64,000 nt of DNA, taken from positions 1 through 64,000 of the forward strand of contig NZ_CP041091.1 in the NCBI RefSeq assembly GCF_006494815.1, read 5' to 3'. The notes under the pieces were generated by a model. That model did no database searches, was not told where the DNA came from, and worked only from the letters and a program-made list of their open reading frames with translations. This DNA is from Nocardioides sambongensis. GTDB taxonomy: Bacteria; Actinomycetota; Actinomycetes; Propionibacteriales; Nocardioidaceae. Below are positions 27,303 to 36,110 of this stretch, one piece after another (within the stretch, counting starts at the first letter, position 1; each line of letters starts with the position of its first letter). Both the position numbers and the translations under genes were made by a program.

Positions 27303-28132
27303 ATGACCCGCGTGGAGCTGCACCACGGCGGTGCCAGCGATGTCGGCCTGGTGCGAGAGGCCAACGAGGACGCCTACCTGACCGCCCCGCCGGTCTTCGT
27401 GGTGGCCGACGGGATGGGCGGCCACGATGCCGGCGACGTGGCCAGTCGGTTCGTGGTGGAGGAGTTCGAGGCACTCGCCGAGTCCGGTGTCACCGGTGGC
27501 GACGCCGACAAGGCCGCCGAACGGGTGGCGGCGACCTTCCGCCGGGTCCAGGAACGGATCTCCGCCTACGACGCCGAGCAGCAGGACGCCGGCGCCATCG
27601 GCTTCAGCGCAGGTACGACGGCCGTGGTCGCCGTGCTGGTCGAGCAGGACGGTCACGCGCGGTGGTTGCTCGCCAACATCGGTGACTCCCGGATCTACCG
27701 CTACACCGAGGGCGGCCTCGAGCAGGTCAGCGTGGACCACAGCGTCGTGCAGGAGATGATCGACGCCGGATCGATCACGGTGGCGGAGGCGGCACTGCAC
27801 CCCAGCCGGCACGTCATCACCCGGGCGCTGGGCGCCTCGGCGAGCGGGGAGGCCGACTACTTCCTGCTGCCGCTGCCCGCGGCCGAGCGGCTGCTGCTCT
27901 GCTCGGACGGGGTGAGCGGGATGATCGACGACGCACAGATCGCCGCGATCCTGGCCGAGACCGAGGACCCCGCGACGCCGCGGACCGCCTGGTGTCCGCC
28001 GCGGTGCGGGCCGGCGGACGCGACAACGCGACCGCCGTCGTGATCGATGTGGTGGGATTGGCCCACGACATGCCGTACGACTCCGACGCCGAGCGTCTGA
28101 GTCTGGAGGAGAAGCTGGGAGCGCTCCCATGA
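27303..28132 (+). CDS. PP2C-family serine/threonine phosphatase, with one-base frameshift near the C-terminus
   Basis: A PPM/PP2C phosphatase of about 276 residues. Metal and phosphate motifs are 'GLVREANEDAYL', 'FVVADGMGGHDAGDVASR', 'GTTAVVAVLVEQDGHARWLLANIGDSRIYRY', 'VDHSVVQEMIDAGSI' and 'LLLCSDGVSGMIDD'. The last motif (G-x-D-N, in 'RAGGRDNATAVVIDV') is read only after restoring one C in the CCCC run at 27968-27971; the frame then ends in TGA at 28130-28132, overlapping the next ATG (ATGA). It is cytoplasmic, with no transmembrane helix, unlike PstP. It would dephosphorylate Ser/Thr-phosphoproteins; the FHA proteins downstream are likely partners. No kinase gene is present. Confidence 0.93.
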
Positions 28133-29709
28133 GCCTGACGAGTCCGACCGCCCACGCCTGGTCCTACCGTGCCGGTGCCTGGTATGCGATCTTCGGGAGC
28201 AACGCCACGGTGTTCCTGCCGGCGGTCCAGAAGGAGACGGTGGTCGGCATCTGGGCGCTGGTCGACGGTGGCGCCGACTTCAACGAGGTCCTCGACGCGC
28301 TGCTCGCCTCCGGGCTGAGCCGGCTGCCGGGGTTCGCGCTCGTGACCGCCGGTGAGGGGCCGACCCGTGTGCTGCTGCGCGGCGCCGAGGTGACGGCATC
28401 GGTCGTGGCGGACGGTGAGACCATCGAGCTGGACGGCGTCGCGGGCGGCACCTGGGTGGAGCGGACCTTCACCGCGCCCGACTCGCTCTCCATCCGTCTG
28501 GACGGCGGCGAGCAGGCGCCCGACGCGGCCGGTGCGGGCGAGGACTACCCGATCGTGACCGGCCTGGTCCGCGCCGGGAGGGTGGACAGCCCCGGCCTGG
28601 TCCCGAGCGCCGGGCAGGCGGCCGCACCAGCCGCCGAGCCGTCGGACGTCCCGGCCGAGAACGCCGGGTCGGATGCCGCTCCGGTGGCTGCCGCCGGCGT
28701 CGGATCGGGGGTCGCGGTGGGGGTTGCCGCCGCCCGGGCCGACATGGCCGACATGGACGACATGGACGGCGGGGCCGGGGAGATCGGCGAGGCCGACGAG
28801 ACGGGCGAGATCGGACCGGCGACGGAGATGATGGAGTCGGTGGCGGAGGCCTCCGCCGCACCCGCCGGGGGCGCGCCCGCGGGCGACCCGTTGAGCGATC
28901 CCCTGAGCGACCCGTTGAGCGATCCCCTGAGCGACCCGTTGAGCGATCCGCTCCCTGACCTGGACGACGACGCCGCCGACGACGGCGACACGGGCGGTGC
29001 GGAGAGCGGTGCGGAGAGCGGTGCGGCGGAGGACTGGGTGACCCCGTGGGGATTGCCGGCCGGTCCGCCGCCCCCGGCACCTCCGGTCGTTCCGGCGGCC
29101 GCCGACGTCGCGCCGGACGCCGGCGCCACGGCGCCCGAGGACCTGGACGACGACACGCAGCCTCCGGGCGAGCAGCTGCCCGCGGCCGACGTGCCGCCGG
29201 GCTTCCCGCCGCCGCCCACCGACGCTCCCTCGACCGACGCGCCGCCTCCGCCGCTGGGCATCGGGACCTGGGAGTCGGTCGGCGCCTCCGCGGACGATCA
29301 CGACGGCCAGACCAACGCGGAGGCCGCGGCGGCACCGGCCGACGCCCGGACCGGCCAGGCGGTGGCGCAGCTGCTGATCTCGGACGGCCAGAGCGTCGTG
29401 GTGGACCGGGTGGTCCTGATCGGACGCTCCCCGGAGGCGCGACGCTTCACCTCCAGCGAGCAGCCCCAGCTGATCACGGTGCCCAGCCGGCAGCACGAGA
29501 TCTCCTCCACGCACGTCGAGGTGCGCCCGGGCACCGGTGCCGACCACGGCACCGCGGTGGTCACGGACATGGGCTCCACCAACGGCACCGTGCTGGTCCA
29601 GCCCGGCCTGGGCCCGGAGGACCTCAAGCCGGGCATCGCCGTGCAGCTCATCCCCGGCGCCATCATCGACCTCGGTGACGGCATCACGATCCAGGTCTCC
29701 CGGCCCTGA
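28129..29709 (+). CDS. FHA domain-containing protein with Asp/Pro/Ala-rich linker
   Basis: The 526-residue protein has an N-terminal domain (1-125, 'HAWSYRAGAWYAIFGSNATVFLPAVQ...') of unknown type and a long low-complexity linker (about 130-400) that includes tandem DPLS repeats. The C-terminal FHA domain (about 420-526) has 'VLIGRSPEARR', 'SSTHVEVRPG' and 'VTDMGSTNGTVL', the GR, SxxH and NG residues that bind phosphothreonine. It overlaps the phosphatase gene by 4 bases and precedes a second FHA protein, so the three form a signalling operon. Confidence 0.9.
   Translation: MSLTSPTAHAWSYRAGAWYAIFGSNATVFLPAVQKETVVGIWALVDGGADFNEVLDALLASGLSRLPGFALVTAGEGPTRVLLRGAEVTASVVADGETIELDGVAGGTWVERTFTAPDSLSIRLDGGEQAPDAAGAGEDYPIVTGLVRAGRVDSPGLVPSAGQAAAPAAEPSDVPAENAGSDAAPVAAAGVGSGVAVGVAAARADMADMDDMDGGAGEIGEADETGEIGPATEMMESVAEASAAPAGGAPAGDPLSDPLSDPLSDPLSDPLSDPLPDLDDDAADDGDTGGAESGAESGAAEDWVTPWGLPAGPPPPAPPVVPAAADVAPDAGATAPEDLDDDTQPPGEQLPAADVPPGFPPPPTDAPSTDAPPPPLGIGTWESVGASADDHDGQTNAEAAAAPADARTGQAVAQLLISDGQSVVVDRVVLIGRSPEARRFTSSEQPQLITVPSRQHEISSTHVEVRPGTGADHGTAVVTDMGSTNGTVLVQPGLGPEDLKPGIAVQLIPGAIIDLGDGITIQVSRP
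28885..28956 (+). repeat. 24-bp tandem repeat encoding DPLSDPLS
   Basis: Two exact and one partial copy of a 24-bp unit (each encoding DPLSDPLS, alternating GACCCGTTGAGC and GATCCCCTGAGC) sit in the FHA protein linker. Such arrays can change copy number by slippage and lengthen or shorten the linker. Confidence 0.8.
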
Positions 29710-29741
29710 CCGCCGGGCCGACGTCTCGGAGCGCCCCCACC

Positions 29742-30985
29742 ATGTCCCCGCCTGCCCCCGGGGCGGTCCCGACCGCCGACCCGGTCACCGAGTTCCCGGC
29801 CGCCGACCTCGAGCGTCGGTTCACCGCGTATGCCTTGGACCGCCTGTTGGCGTGGGGCGTCGCCGCCGGCATCGGGTACGGCGTCGGCCGGCTGGTCGCT
29901 CCCGGCGAGTTCCTGCCTGCGGCGGGGATCGCGGTCGGCGTGCTGCTGTTGATCGGGCTGGTCACCGCGGTGGTGCTGGGGACGACCGCGCTCACCCCGG
30001 GGATGGCACTGACCGGGCTGCGGGTGGTGCGGGCCGGCGACGGGATGCCGATCGGAGTGGGTGCGGCGCTGATGCGCACGATCGTGCTGGGCCTCGCCGG
30101 GTTGCCGACCCTCGGTCTGGGCGCGGCCATGCTGGCGTGGACCGCGGCGATGGACCCGTCGGGTCGGCGGCGCGCGCGGCACGATCGGATCGGTGACGCG
30201 GTGGTGGTCGACGTACGTCCTCGACCGGTGGTCGAGGTGGAGGCCGACGACCGGCCGCAGCAGGTGGTCAACCTGACCGCGATGCGGCTGCTGCCCAGCC
30301 CGACCCCTCAGGCGACCTCGACCCCCCAGGCGACCCCCCAGCCGACCCCCCAGCCCGCGGCCCCGGCACACACCCCGAGCGCGGCGCCCGGCCCGAGCTC
30401 GGCACCGAGCCCGAGCGCGACACCCACGCCGAGCGCGGCGCCGCAGCCGACCCCGGCGGTCCGGCCGGACCCGGTGTCCGCCCCCGACCGGGTCCCGCCG
30501 ACCCCGCGCCGGCCGCGCGCCCGGCCCCTGCGCCGCCCGCGCGCCCGACGCCGGCCACCCCGCCGGGCACACCCGCCCGACCGTCGATCCCACCCTCACC
30601 GCCGCCGGCGCCCTCCGGCGCGGGCACCGGGCAGCGTCGACGCGCCACGGACGCGCGTTGGCGGGTCACCTTCGACACGGGGGAGTCGTTCGTCGTGGAG
30701 GGGCTGGCGATCGTCGGCCGCCGTCCGGAGCCGCGGGCGGGGGAGCCGGTCCGCCACGTGGTCCCGCTGCGCTCGGAGGACATGTCCCTGTCGAAGACCC
30801 ACGCCCAGTTCCAGGTGGTCCCCGACGGTGCGCTCGTGGTGATGGACCGCGGCTCGACCAACGGCTCCTACGTGCTGCGCGGCGGCGCCTCGAAGTCACT
30901 CTCCCCGGGGCGTCCGACGACGCTGATCGACGGCGACCAGGTGCGCTTCGGCGACCGCACCATGCGGGTCGCGCGAGACGGCTGA
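29742..30985 (+). CDS. RDD-FHA membrane protein, with one-base frameshift in the linker
   Basis: The N-terminal RDD domain (about 20-150) begins 'ERRFTAYALDRLLAWG' and has three membrane helices ('LVAPGEFLPAAGIAVGVLLLIGLVTAVVLG...'). A Pro/Ala/Thr-rich linker follows, then a C-terminal FHA domain with 'LAIVGRRPEPRAG', 'SLSKTHAQFQV' and 'MDRGSTNGSYVL'. The FHA part is in a different frame; restoring one C in CCCCC at 30481-30485 gives a continuous ~414-residue protein (length 3n-1). It would hold FHA-bound phosphoproteins at the membrane. It is the last gene of the phosphatase-FHA operon. Confidence 0.88.
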
Positions 30986-31017
30986 GCCGGGCCCCGGCAG
31001 TCCGAGCCGTCCGGGCC

Positions 31018-31635
31018 TCAGGGTGGGCCCGGCTGCTGGCGCCACTCGGCGCGCAGGATGCCGTAGACGCCGGTGTCGCTCCAGGAGCCGTCCCAGGAGG
31101 GGAAGTCGGCGCGGGTGTGCGCCTCGTGCCGCAGGCCGAGCCGCTCGCACAGCCGCACCGACGCCGTGTTGCGCGGGTCCAGCTGTGCCGAGACTCGGTG
31201 CAGCGGATAGTGCGAGAACGCGAGGTCGACCACCGCCCGGGCCGCCTCCGTGGCATAGCCGAGCCCGGCGACATCGGGGGAGAAGACCCAGCCGATCTCG
31301 GCCACGGCCGGCGGGTCGTGGTCGGTCAGCCGGGAGCCGAGGCGCAGCATCACGTCGCCGATCACCCGCCCGTCCAGGTCGGCGGCCAGGTGCAGGGCGT
31401 CGCCCGGTCGGGACGGGGCGGTGCCGGCGCCGAGGCGGTCCAGCCGCGCCCGCAGCCCCTCCTGGTCGGTGGGCGGGAACGGCAGGAAGCGGCACACCTC
31501 GGGGTCGCGGTAGTAACCGAGGTCGTGGATGTCCGCCGGGCGGAGCGGACGCAGGACGAGCCGCGCGGTGCGCACCGGTAACGGCGGCGCGGCGAGGGTC
31601 GGGCCGGTCGGGTCGGTCCTGCTCTGCGCGTCCAC
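31018..31635 (-). CDS. GNAT family N-acetyltransferase
   Basis: This 205-residue RimJ/RimL-like GNAT transfers acetyl from acetyl-CoA to an amine, often a protein N-terminus. It shows 'LVLRPLRPADIHDLGYYRDPEVCRFLPFPP' (helix-strand start), 'IGWVFSPDVAGLGYATEAARAVV' (acetyl-CoA loop with G-x-G-x-A) and 'LDPRNTASVRLCERLGLR'. I choose GTG at 31635, with GGAGG upstream; the frame is open further. It is convergent with the RDD-FHA gene and divergent from cspB-like. Confidence 0.87.
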   Translation of the reverse strand: MDAQSRTDPTGPTLAAPPLPVRTARLVLRPLRPADIHDLGYYRDPEVCRFLPFPPTDQEGLRARLDRLGAGTAPSRPGDALHLAADLDGRVIGDVMLRLGSRLTDHDPPAVAEIGWVFSPDVAGLGYATEAARAVVDLAFSHYPLHRVSAQLDPRNTASVRLCERLGLRHEAHTRADFPSWDGSWSDTGVYGILRAEWRQQPGPP

Positions 31636-31737
31636 GCCACTGCCTCCGCACGTCGTCGGACGGCCTGCCGTCGGCCGCCCTGGGCCTGTCGATCCTGCAC
31701 CGTCCACGGGCTGCGCGGCCACCCGGAGGGAAAGGGG

Positions 31738-31767
31738 TTCGGGCGTCGCGTGGCGATGGCCTACGAT
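31738..31767 (+). promoter_or_regulatory. Weak sigma70-like promoter upstream of the cold-shock gene
   Basis: TTCGGG (31738-31743) and TACGAT (31762-31767) are spaced by 18 bp, 53 bp before the GTG of the CspB-like gene. The -10 matches 4 of 6 consensus bases; the -35 is weak. Confidence 0.35.
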
Positions 31768-31820
31768 TCCCGCTGGCCGGGTCCACCGGCCCCCAGCTCC
31801 TAGGAGAGAGGTCGAGGACG

Positions 31821-32216
31821 GTGCCGACTGGCAAGGTGAAGTGGTTCGACGCGGACAAGGGATTCGGGTTCCTCTCCCAGTCCGACGGTCCGGACGTCTA
31901 CGTCCATGCCGACGCGCTGCCCGAGGGCCTCACCACGGTGAAGCCGGGGACGCGCGTGGAGTTCGGGATCGCCCAGGGCCGGCGCGGCGAGCAGGCGCTC
32001 CAGGTGCGGGTGCTGGACGCGCAGGCCTCGGTCTCGCGCAACAAGGCCCAGGCCAAGCGCAAGAAGCCCGAGGAGATGGTCCCGATCGTCGAGGACCTGA
32101 TCCGGCTGCTGGACGGCGTGGGCGAGTCCTACCGGCACGGCCGCCACCCGGAGCGTCGTACCGCTCAGCCGGTCGCCAAGCTGCTGCGCGCGCTGGCCAC
32201 CGAGCTCGAGTCCTGA
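31821..32216 (+). CDS. Cold-shock domain protein with C-terminal extension (CspB-like)
   Basis: The 131-residue protein starts with a cold-shock domain: 'VPTGKVKWFDADKGFGFLSQSDGPDVYVHADALPEG' contains RNP1 (KGFGFL) and RNP2 (VYVHA), which bind single-stranded nucleic acid. The remaining ~60 residues form a charged helical extension, as in mycobacterial CspB (Rv0871) but not the short CspA. It probably acts as an RNA chaperone. The GTG follows a GGAGAGAGG region (31803 on). It is convergent with the MFS gene. Confidence 0.93.
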   Translation: MPTGKVKWFDADKGFGFLSQSDGPDVYVHADALPEGLTTVKPGTRVEFGIAQGRRGEQALQVRVLDAQASVSRNKAQAKRKKPEEMVPIVEDLIRLLDGVGESYRHGRHPERRTAQPVAKLLRALATELES

Positions 32217-32219
32217 CCG

Positions 32220-33695
32220 TCAGCGGCTGCCGCCGGCACGCGGAGGGTCCGCGGGCGCCGGCGGCGCCGGGGCCGAGTCCGCTCCGGCGGGGCGCTTCAG
32301 GAGGCTCCGCGCGCCGAGGGTGAAGACCGCCCAGGCGGAGAGCACCACCGCTGCGACGCCCAGCCCGAGCTGCGGGATCCAGGGCATCGCGATCCCGACG
32401 AACCCGCCGATCACCCAGGCCAGCTGCAGCGTGGTGTCCCCGCGCGCGAACGCGCTGGAGTGGGAGCGGGCGGGGACGCCGGTCTGGATCGTGGAGTCCA
32501 GCGACACCTTCGCGAGGTATTGCATCAGGCCGGCGGTGAGACCGAGGGCGACGATGGTGATCAGGTTGTAGAAGACCGCTGTCACCGCACAGATCGCGAT
32601 GTCGGCGAGCAGCGCGACCACCACCATCACGGCGGGGTTGATCCTCCGCGCCATCGACGCCACGAGGATGCCGAGCGTGTTGCCCAACCCGGCGCCGCCG
32701 ATGACCAGTCCGATCAGCAGCGTGGTGCGGTCCTCCCAGCCCGGTATCGGCTCGGCGCGGAGCAGGAACGCCATGTACATGGTCAGGAAGCCCGAGAGCC
32801 AGCGCGGACCGCAGTTGACGCGCAGCGCGAAGGCCACCTTGGCCGGCATGCCGGTGCCGCGGCGTCCGGTGGCCGGGTCGCCGACCTGCTGCTCGCCCTC
32901 GCTGGAGTCGACCCGGGCCGGCAGCAGGATCGCGGCGACGGTGCCCAGGACGAAGACGAGGAACGCGTAGCGCAGGGTCCACTCGGCGCCGAAGAAGGCG
33001 GCGATGCCGGCCAGCGGCGCCGACACCGAGGCTCCCACCACGCCGGCGAGCGACACCCGCCCGTTCGCCTTCACCAGGGTGATCTCGCGCGGCAGCAGCC
33101 GGGGCACGGCGGCGGCCCGTGTCACGCCGTACGCCTTGGAGGAGACGAGCACCCCCAGGGCGGCGGGGTAGAACCAGATCGACTCCGAGGCGATCGCCCC
33201 GGCCAGCACCCAGCACAGGAAACCGCGGATGGCGAAGGTGGCGCCGATCGCCCAGCGGCGGCCGTGGCTGAACCGGTCGAGGAACGGGCCGATCAGGGGA
33301 GCGACGATCGCGAACGGCAGCATGGTCAGCCCGAGGAAGAGGGCGACCTGGCTGCGCGCCTCGCTGGTGGCGCCGGCGAAGAAGATGGTGCCCGCCAGGG
33401 CGATCGCGACCGCCGCGTCCCCGGCGGCGCTGCAGGCGTGCAGCTCGATCAGGCGGTTGAGGCCGGACTTGTCGGCGCCCTGCGCGCCGGCCGCCCGCCG
33501 GGCCCGGCGGACGGTGGCCCGCCCGGCGCGTCCGGTGGCGCTGGCGGTGGCCCGGACTCCGCGCGCGGTCGCCTTCGCGCCGCTGCCGAGGCTCTGACCG
33601 ACGGTCCGGCCGGTGCCGTCCGTGGAACCGCCCGCGGCCGGGTCGGGAGCCGTCGGGCCAGCCGGGGAGCCGGGGTCGTGTCCGTCGGTGCTCAC
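32220..33695 (-). CDS. MFS transporter (conserved actinobacterial type)
   Basis: The 491-residue major facilitator protein has a Pro/Gly/Ala/Arg-rich cytoplasmic N-terminus (about 100 residues) before the first helix ('AGDAAVAIALAGTIFF'), then about 12 helices including 'LGLTMLPFAIVAPLIGPFLDRFSHGRRWAIG', where 'PFLDRFSHGRR' is the MFS loop 2-3 motif A. It resembles Rv0876c-type transporters near cspB in mycobacteria, where substrate is unknown. The start is the GTG at 33695 (VSTDGHDPGS). It is divergent from the DUF3027 gene, with about 100 bp between. Confidence 0.88.
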   Translation of the reverse strand: MSTDGHDPGSPAGPTAPDPAAGGSTDGTGRTVGQSLGSGAKATARGVRATASATGRAGRATVRRARRAAGAQGADKSGLNRLIELHACSAAGDAAVAIALAGTIFFAGATSEARSQVALFLGLTMLPFAIVAPLIGPFLDRFSHGRRWAIGATFAIRGFLCWVLAGAIASESIWFYPAALGVLVSSKAYGVTRAAAVPRLLPREITLVKANGRVSLAGVVGASVSAPLAGIAAFFGAEWTLRYAFLVFVLGTVAAILLPARVDSSEGEQQVGDPATGRRGTGMPAKVAFALRVNCGPRWLSGFLTMYMAFLLRAEPIPGWEDRTTLLIGLVIGGAGLGNTLGILVASMARRINPAVMVVVALLADIAICAVTAVFYNLITIVALGLTAGLMQYLAKVSLDSTIQTGVPARSHSSAFARGDTTLQLAWVIGGFVGIAMPWIPQLGLGVAAVVLSAWAVFTLGARSLLKRPAGADSAPAPPAPADPPRAGGSR

Positions 33696-33796
33696 CTGGC
33701 CTATCTTGCCTGCTCGGTCCGACGACTTCGGCGAGCGACCCGGCCCACCGCGGCGGCCACCCCGGGGTGACGGGCCCGGCGCCGATGAGGGATGCT

Positions 33797-34578
33797 GTGC
33801 CCGTGGCAACCCTGGAGCGCAAGTCGACCGACGCCGTCACCGTGGAAGCGGTGGAGGCGGCGCGCGCGGCACTTCTGGACGACGTCGACGCCCAGGACGT
33901 CGGTGACCACCTCGGTCACCAGGTCGACGGACTGCGGCTGGTCACCCACCTGTTCGCGTGCCGGCGCCGGGGCTACCAGGGCTGGCACTGGGCGGTCACC
34001 CTCACCCGCGCCTCCCGGCAGCGGAAGGTCACCGTGGTGGAGACCGTGCTGCTGCCCGGCGCGGAGGCGATCACGGCCCCTGCGTGGGTGCCCTACCGGG
34101 AGCGCATCCAGCCCGGTGACATGTCGCCCGGCGACCTGCTGCCGGTCTCCGACGACGACCCGCGCCTGGTCCCCACCTACTCCTTCGGCGACGACCCGCT
34201 GGACGCCGACGACAAGGCCCAGATCCGAACCGTCGCCAAGGACCTCGGCCTGGGTCGCGTCCGCACCCTCTCGCCGGAGGGCGGGACGCCGCCGCCGAGC
34301 GCTGGTACGACGGCGCGGCCGGCCCCGAGGCGCCGGTGGCCAAGTCCGCCACCGACCAGTGCTTCAGCTGCGGCTTCCTGGTCCGGCTCGCCGGTCCGCT
34401 GTCCGAGACCTTCGGCGTCTGCGCCAACGGGGACGCCAACGACGACGGCCGGGTGGTCACCTTCGACCACGGCTGCGGCGCCCACTCCGAGGTCCGTCTC
34501 AGCAAGCGGCAGCAGCCGCAGCCGCCCGCGCCTCCGGTGCTGGACACCTTCTCGCCGGAGGACCTCGAGTCGTTCTGA
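33797..34578 (+). CDS. DUF3027 domain-containing protein, with one-base frameshift
   Basis: When repaired the gene encodes about 260 residues. The first part, 'VGDHLGHQVDGLRLVTHLFACRRRGYQGWHWAVTL' and 'AWVPYRERIQPGDMSPGDLLPV', is diagnostic of DUF3027, conserved across actinobacteria. After 'VRTLSPEG' one base is missing in a G/C run (34279-34285), and the C-terminus continues in another frame: 'AKSATDQCFSCGFLVRLAGPLSETFGVCANGDANDDGRVVTFDHGCGAHSEV', with Cys/His that could bind zinc. Total length is 3n-1. The start is uncertain: GTG at 33797 (GAGGG 5 bases upstream), GTG 33803 or ATG 33785. Function is unknown. Confidence 0.87.
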
Positions 34579-34598
34579 GCATCCAAGCTGAGAGTGGG

Positions 34599-35249
34599 TC
34601 AGCCCGGGTGCGGTGACCCCGCGCCGTCGGCCGCCAACACCCACACCGCGTAGTCCTCGTCCACCGGGCGCAGGTCGTAGCCGCCGAACCGGTGCTGCAC
34701 CACCAGACCCGCGGCGGCCGCGTCGGCGACGAACTCCTCGGGTCGGTAGGCGCGGGCGGTGGCCGGCCCGCCGCGCAGGTGGAAGCCGACCAGCACCCGT
34801 CCGCCCGGGGCGAGCAGCTCGCGCAGCCGCACCAGCACCGCGACCTCGGTCGACTCGGCGACGAAGGTGATCACGTTGCCCACGCAGACGATCAGGTCGA
34901 ACGCGGTCGGCGCGCCAACGGCCGTGAGGTCCTCGGCGTGCAGCGCGAGGATCTCACGGGGCACGACCGCCAGCCGCGGGTAGGTGCGCCGGGACTGCTC
35001 GACCAGCGCCGGGTCCGGCTCGGCGCCAACCACGCGGTGGCCGCGGTCCAACAGCGCGGCGCCGACCCGGCCCATCCCCGAGCCGGCGTCGAGCACGCGT
35101 GCGCCACGCGCGACCAGTGTGTCGGCCAGCCGCGCCTCGCCGTCGACGTCGGCGCCGTCGGCGACGAGCTCGGCGAAGCGGCTGCCGTAGCCGGTGTTCC
35201 TCGCCCCGCCCTGGGCCCACCGGGTGGGCGGCAGCGGGGCGTCAGTCAC
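34599..35249 (-). CDS. Class I SAM-dependent methyltransferase
   Basis: This 216-residue Rossmann-fold methyltransferase has 'RVLDAGSGMGRVGAALLDRGHRVVGAEPD' (motif I GxGxG and acidic ribose-binding loop), 'FDLIVCVGNVITF' (motif II/IV) and 'LAPGGRVLVGFHLRGG' (post-I region). The substrate is not evident. Its start overlaps the stop of the DUF2530 gene by 8 bases, so the two are in one transcript. Confidence 0.87.
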   Translation of the reverse strand: MTDAPLPPTRWAQGGARNTGYGSRFAELVADGADVDGEARLADTLVARGARVLDAGSGMGRVGAALLDRGHRVVGAEPDPALVEQSRRTYPRLAVVPREILALHAEDLTAVGAPTAFDLIVCVGNVITFVAESTEVAVLVRLRELLAPGGRVLVGFHLRGGPATARAYRPEEFVADAAAAGLVVQHRFGGYDLRPVDEDYAVWVLAADGAGSPHPG

Positions 35250-35526
35250 GGTCGGCCTGCTGCCGCGCGGCCCGTCGCCGCTTGCAGTAGTCCTGGCCGA
35301 TCAGGCCGAGGCCGACGCCGGTGAGGCACATCCACAGCAGCCAGGTGGTCTCGTTGGTCTGCAGCCGTCCGTAGAACGGAAGCAGGCCGAGGAAGGCGAG
35401 GAGGAACAGAGCGGTGCCGACCTGGACGGTCCGGACCCCGTCCACGTCGAGCGGCTCGACGGGCGCGATCAGGTACGTGCGGTTGCCGATCTCGCGCTGC
35501 TCCGGCTGTTCGTCCCTGGGCTCCAC
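35242..35526 (-). CDS. DUF2530 domain-containing membrane protein
   Basis: The 94-residue protein has two transmembrane helices ('VQVGTALFLLAFLGLLPFYG' and 'WLLWMCLTGVGLGLIGQDYC') separated by a short loop, and a basic C-terminus. 'VEPLDVDGVRTVQVGTALF' is the DUF2530 signature seen in actinobacteria (Rv0879c-like). Function is unknown. It is divergent from the MarR gene, with about 65 bp between holding a MarR-like dyad. Confidence 0.87.
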   Translation of the reverse strand: MEPRDEQPEQREIGNRTYLIAPVEPLDVDGVRTVQVGTALFLLAFLGLLPFYGRLQTNETTWLLWMCLTGVGLGLIGQDYCKRRRAARQQADRD

Positions 35527-35563
35527 GCCCCCATCGTAGGAGATCGGCCCTCCGCGGGAATAG

Positions 35564-35576
35564 TTAGCAACGGTAA
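35564..35576. promoter_or_regulatory. Possible MarR operator TTAGC-AAC-GGTAA
   Basis: An imperfect dyad in a rare AT-rich stretch (AATAGTTAGCAACGGTAAGG) overlaps the ribosome-binding region of the marR-like gene. Its position and symmetry fit autorepression by the MarR protein; the TAGTTA at 35561 could serve as a -10. Confidence 0.4.
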
Positions 35577-35591
35577 GGAGTTGTGATCCCC

Positions 35592-36041
35592 GTGCCCACC
35601 GCCACCCGAACCGCGCGCACCGATGCCGGCCTTGCCAGCGAGCTCCGGCTCGGCGTGATGCGGCTGCGCCGTCGACTGATCGCCGAGCGCGACCCGGCCA
35701 ACCCGCTCAGCGCCGGCGCGATGGCCGTCCTCGGGGTGCTCCACCGGCACGGAGCGGCGACCCCGGGGGAGCTGGCCGCCGCGGAGCGGGTGCGCCCGCC
35801 GAGCATGACCCGGACCGTCGCCGCGCTGGCCGCCGGTGGGTACGTCGAGCGCCACCCGCATCCCGAGGACGGCCGGCAGGTCGTCGTACGGATCACGGAG
35901 GCGGGGCGCCGGACGGTGCTCGCCGACCGGGCCCGGCGAGACGCCTGGCTGACCCGCGGTCTGGCCGCCCTGGATGCCGAGGAGCGCGAGGTGCTCCGCC
36001 GCGCCGCCCCGATCCTGGACCGCCTGGCCCAGGCCGACTGA
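35592..36041 (+). CDS. MarR family transcriptional regulator
   Basis: This winged helix-turn-helix repressor of about 149 residues has 'GAMAVLGVLHRHGAATPGELAAAERVRPPSMTRTVAALAAGGYVERHPHPEDGRQVVVRITEAGRR': helix-turn-helix, then the wing with the conserved D-x-R ('PEDGRQ'). The GTG at 35592 is 11 bases after AAGGAG; a GTG at 35583 is only 2 bases from it. The MFS transporter immediately downstream is its likely target, together with its own promoter. Ligand is unknown. Confidence 0.88.
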   Translation: MPTATRTARTDAGLASELRLGVMRLRRRLIAERDPANPLSAGAMAVLGVLHRHGAATPGELAAAERVRPPSMTRTVAALAAGGYVERHPHPEDGRQVVVRITEAGRRTVLADRARRDAWLTRGLAALDAEEREVLRRAAPILDRLAQAD

Positions 36042-36049
36042 CCGCCCGC

Positions 36050-36097
36050 ACGACCGCCGACCAGCACGACCGCCGACCAGCACGACCGCCGACCAGC
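36050..36097 (+). repeat. Three tandem 16-bp copies between marR-like and MFS genes
   Basis: ACGACCGCCGACCAGC is repeated exactly three times (36050-36065, 36066-36081, 36082-36097), ending 3 bases before the AGGAG that precedes the MFS start. Copy-number change by slippage would alter the spacing between the two genes. Confidence 0.85.
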
Positions 36098-36110
36098 ACG
36101 AGGAGTCACC

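Noticed and set aside
28925..28956. DPLS repeat as a CRISPR-like or regulatory array
   Set aside because: It is in frame inside a coding linker and encodes a regular peptide repeat.
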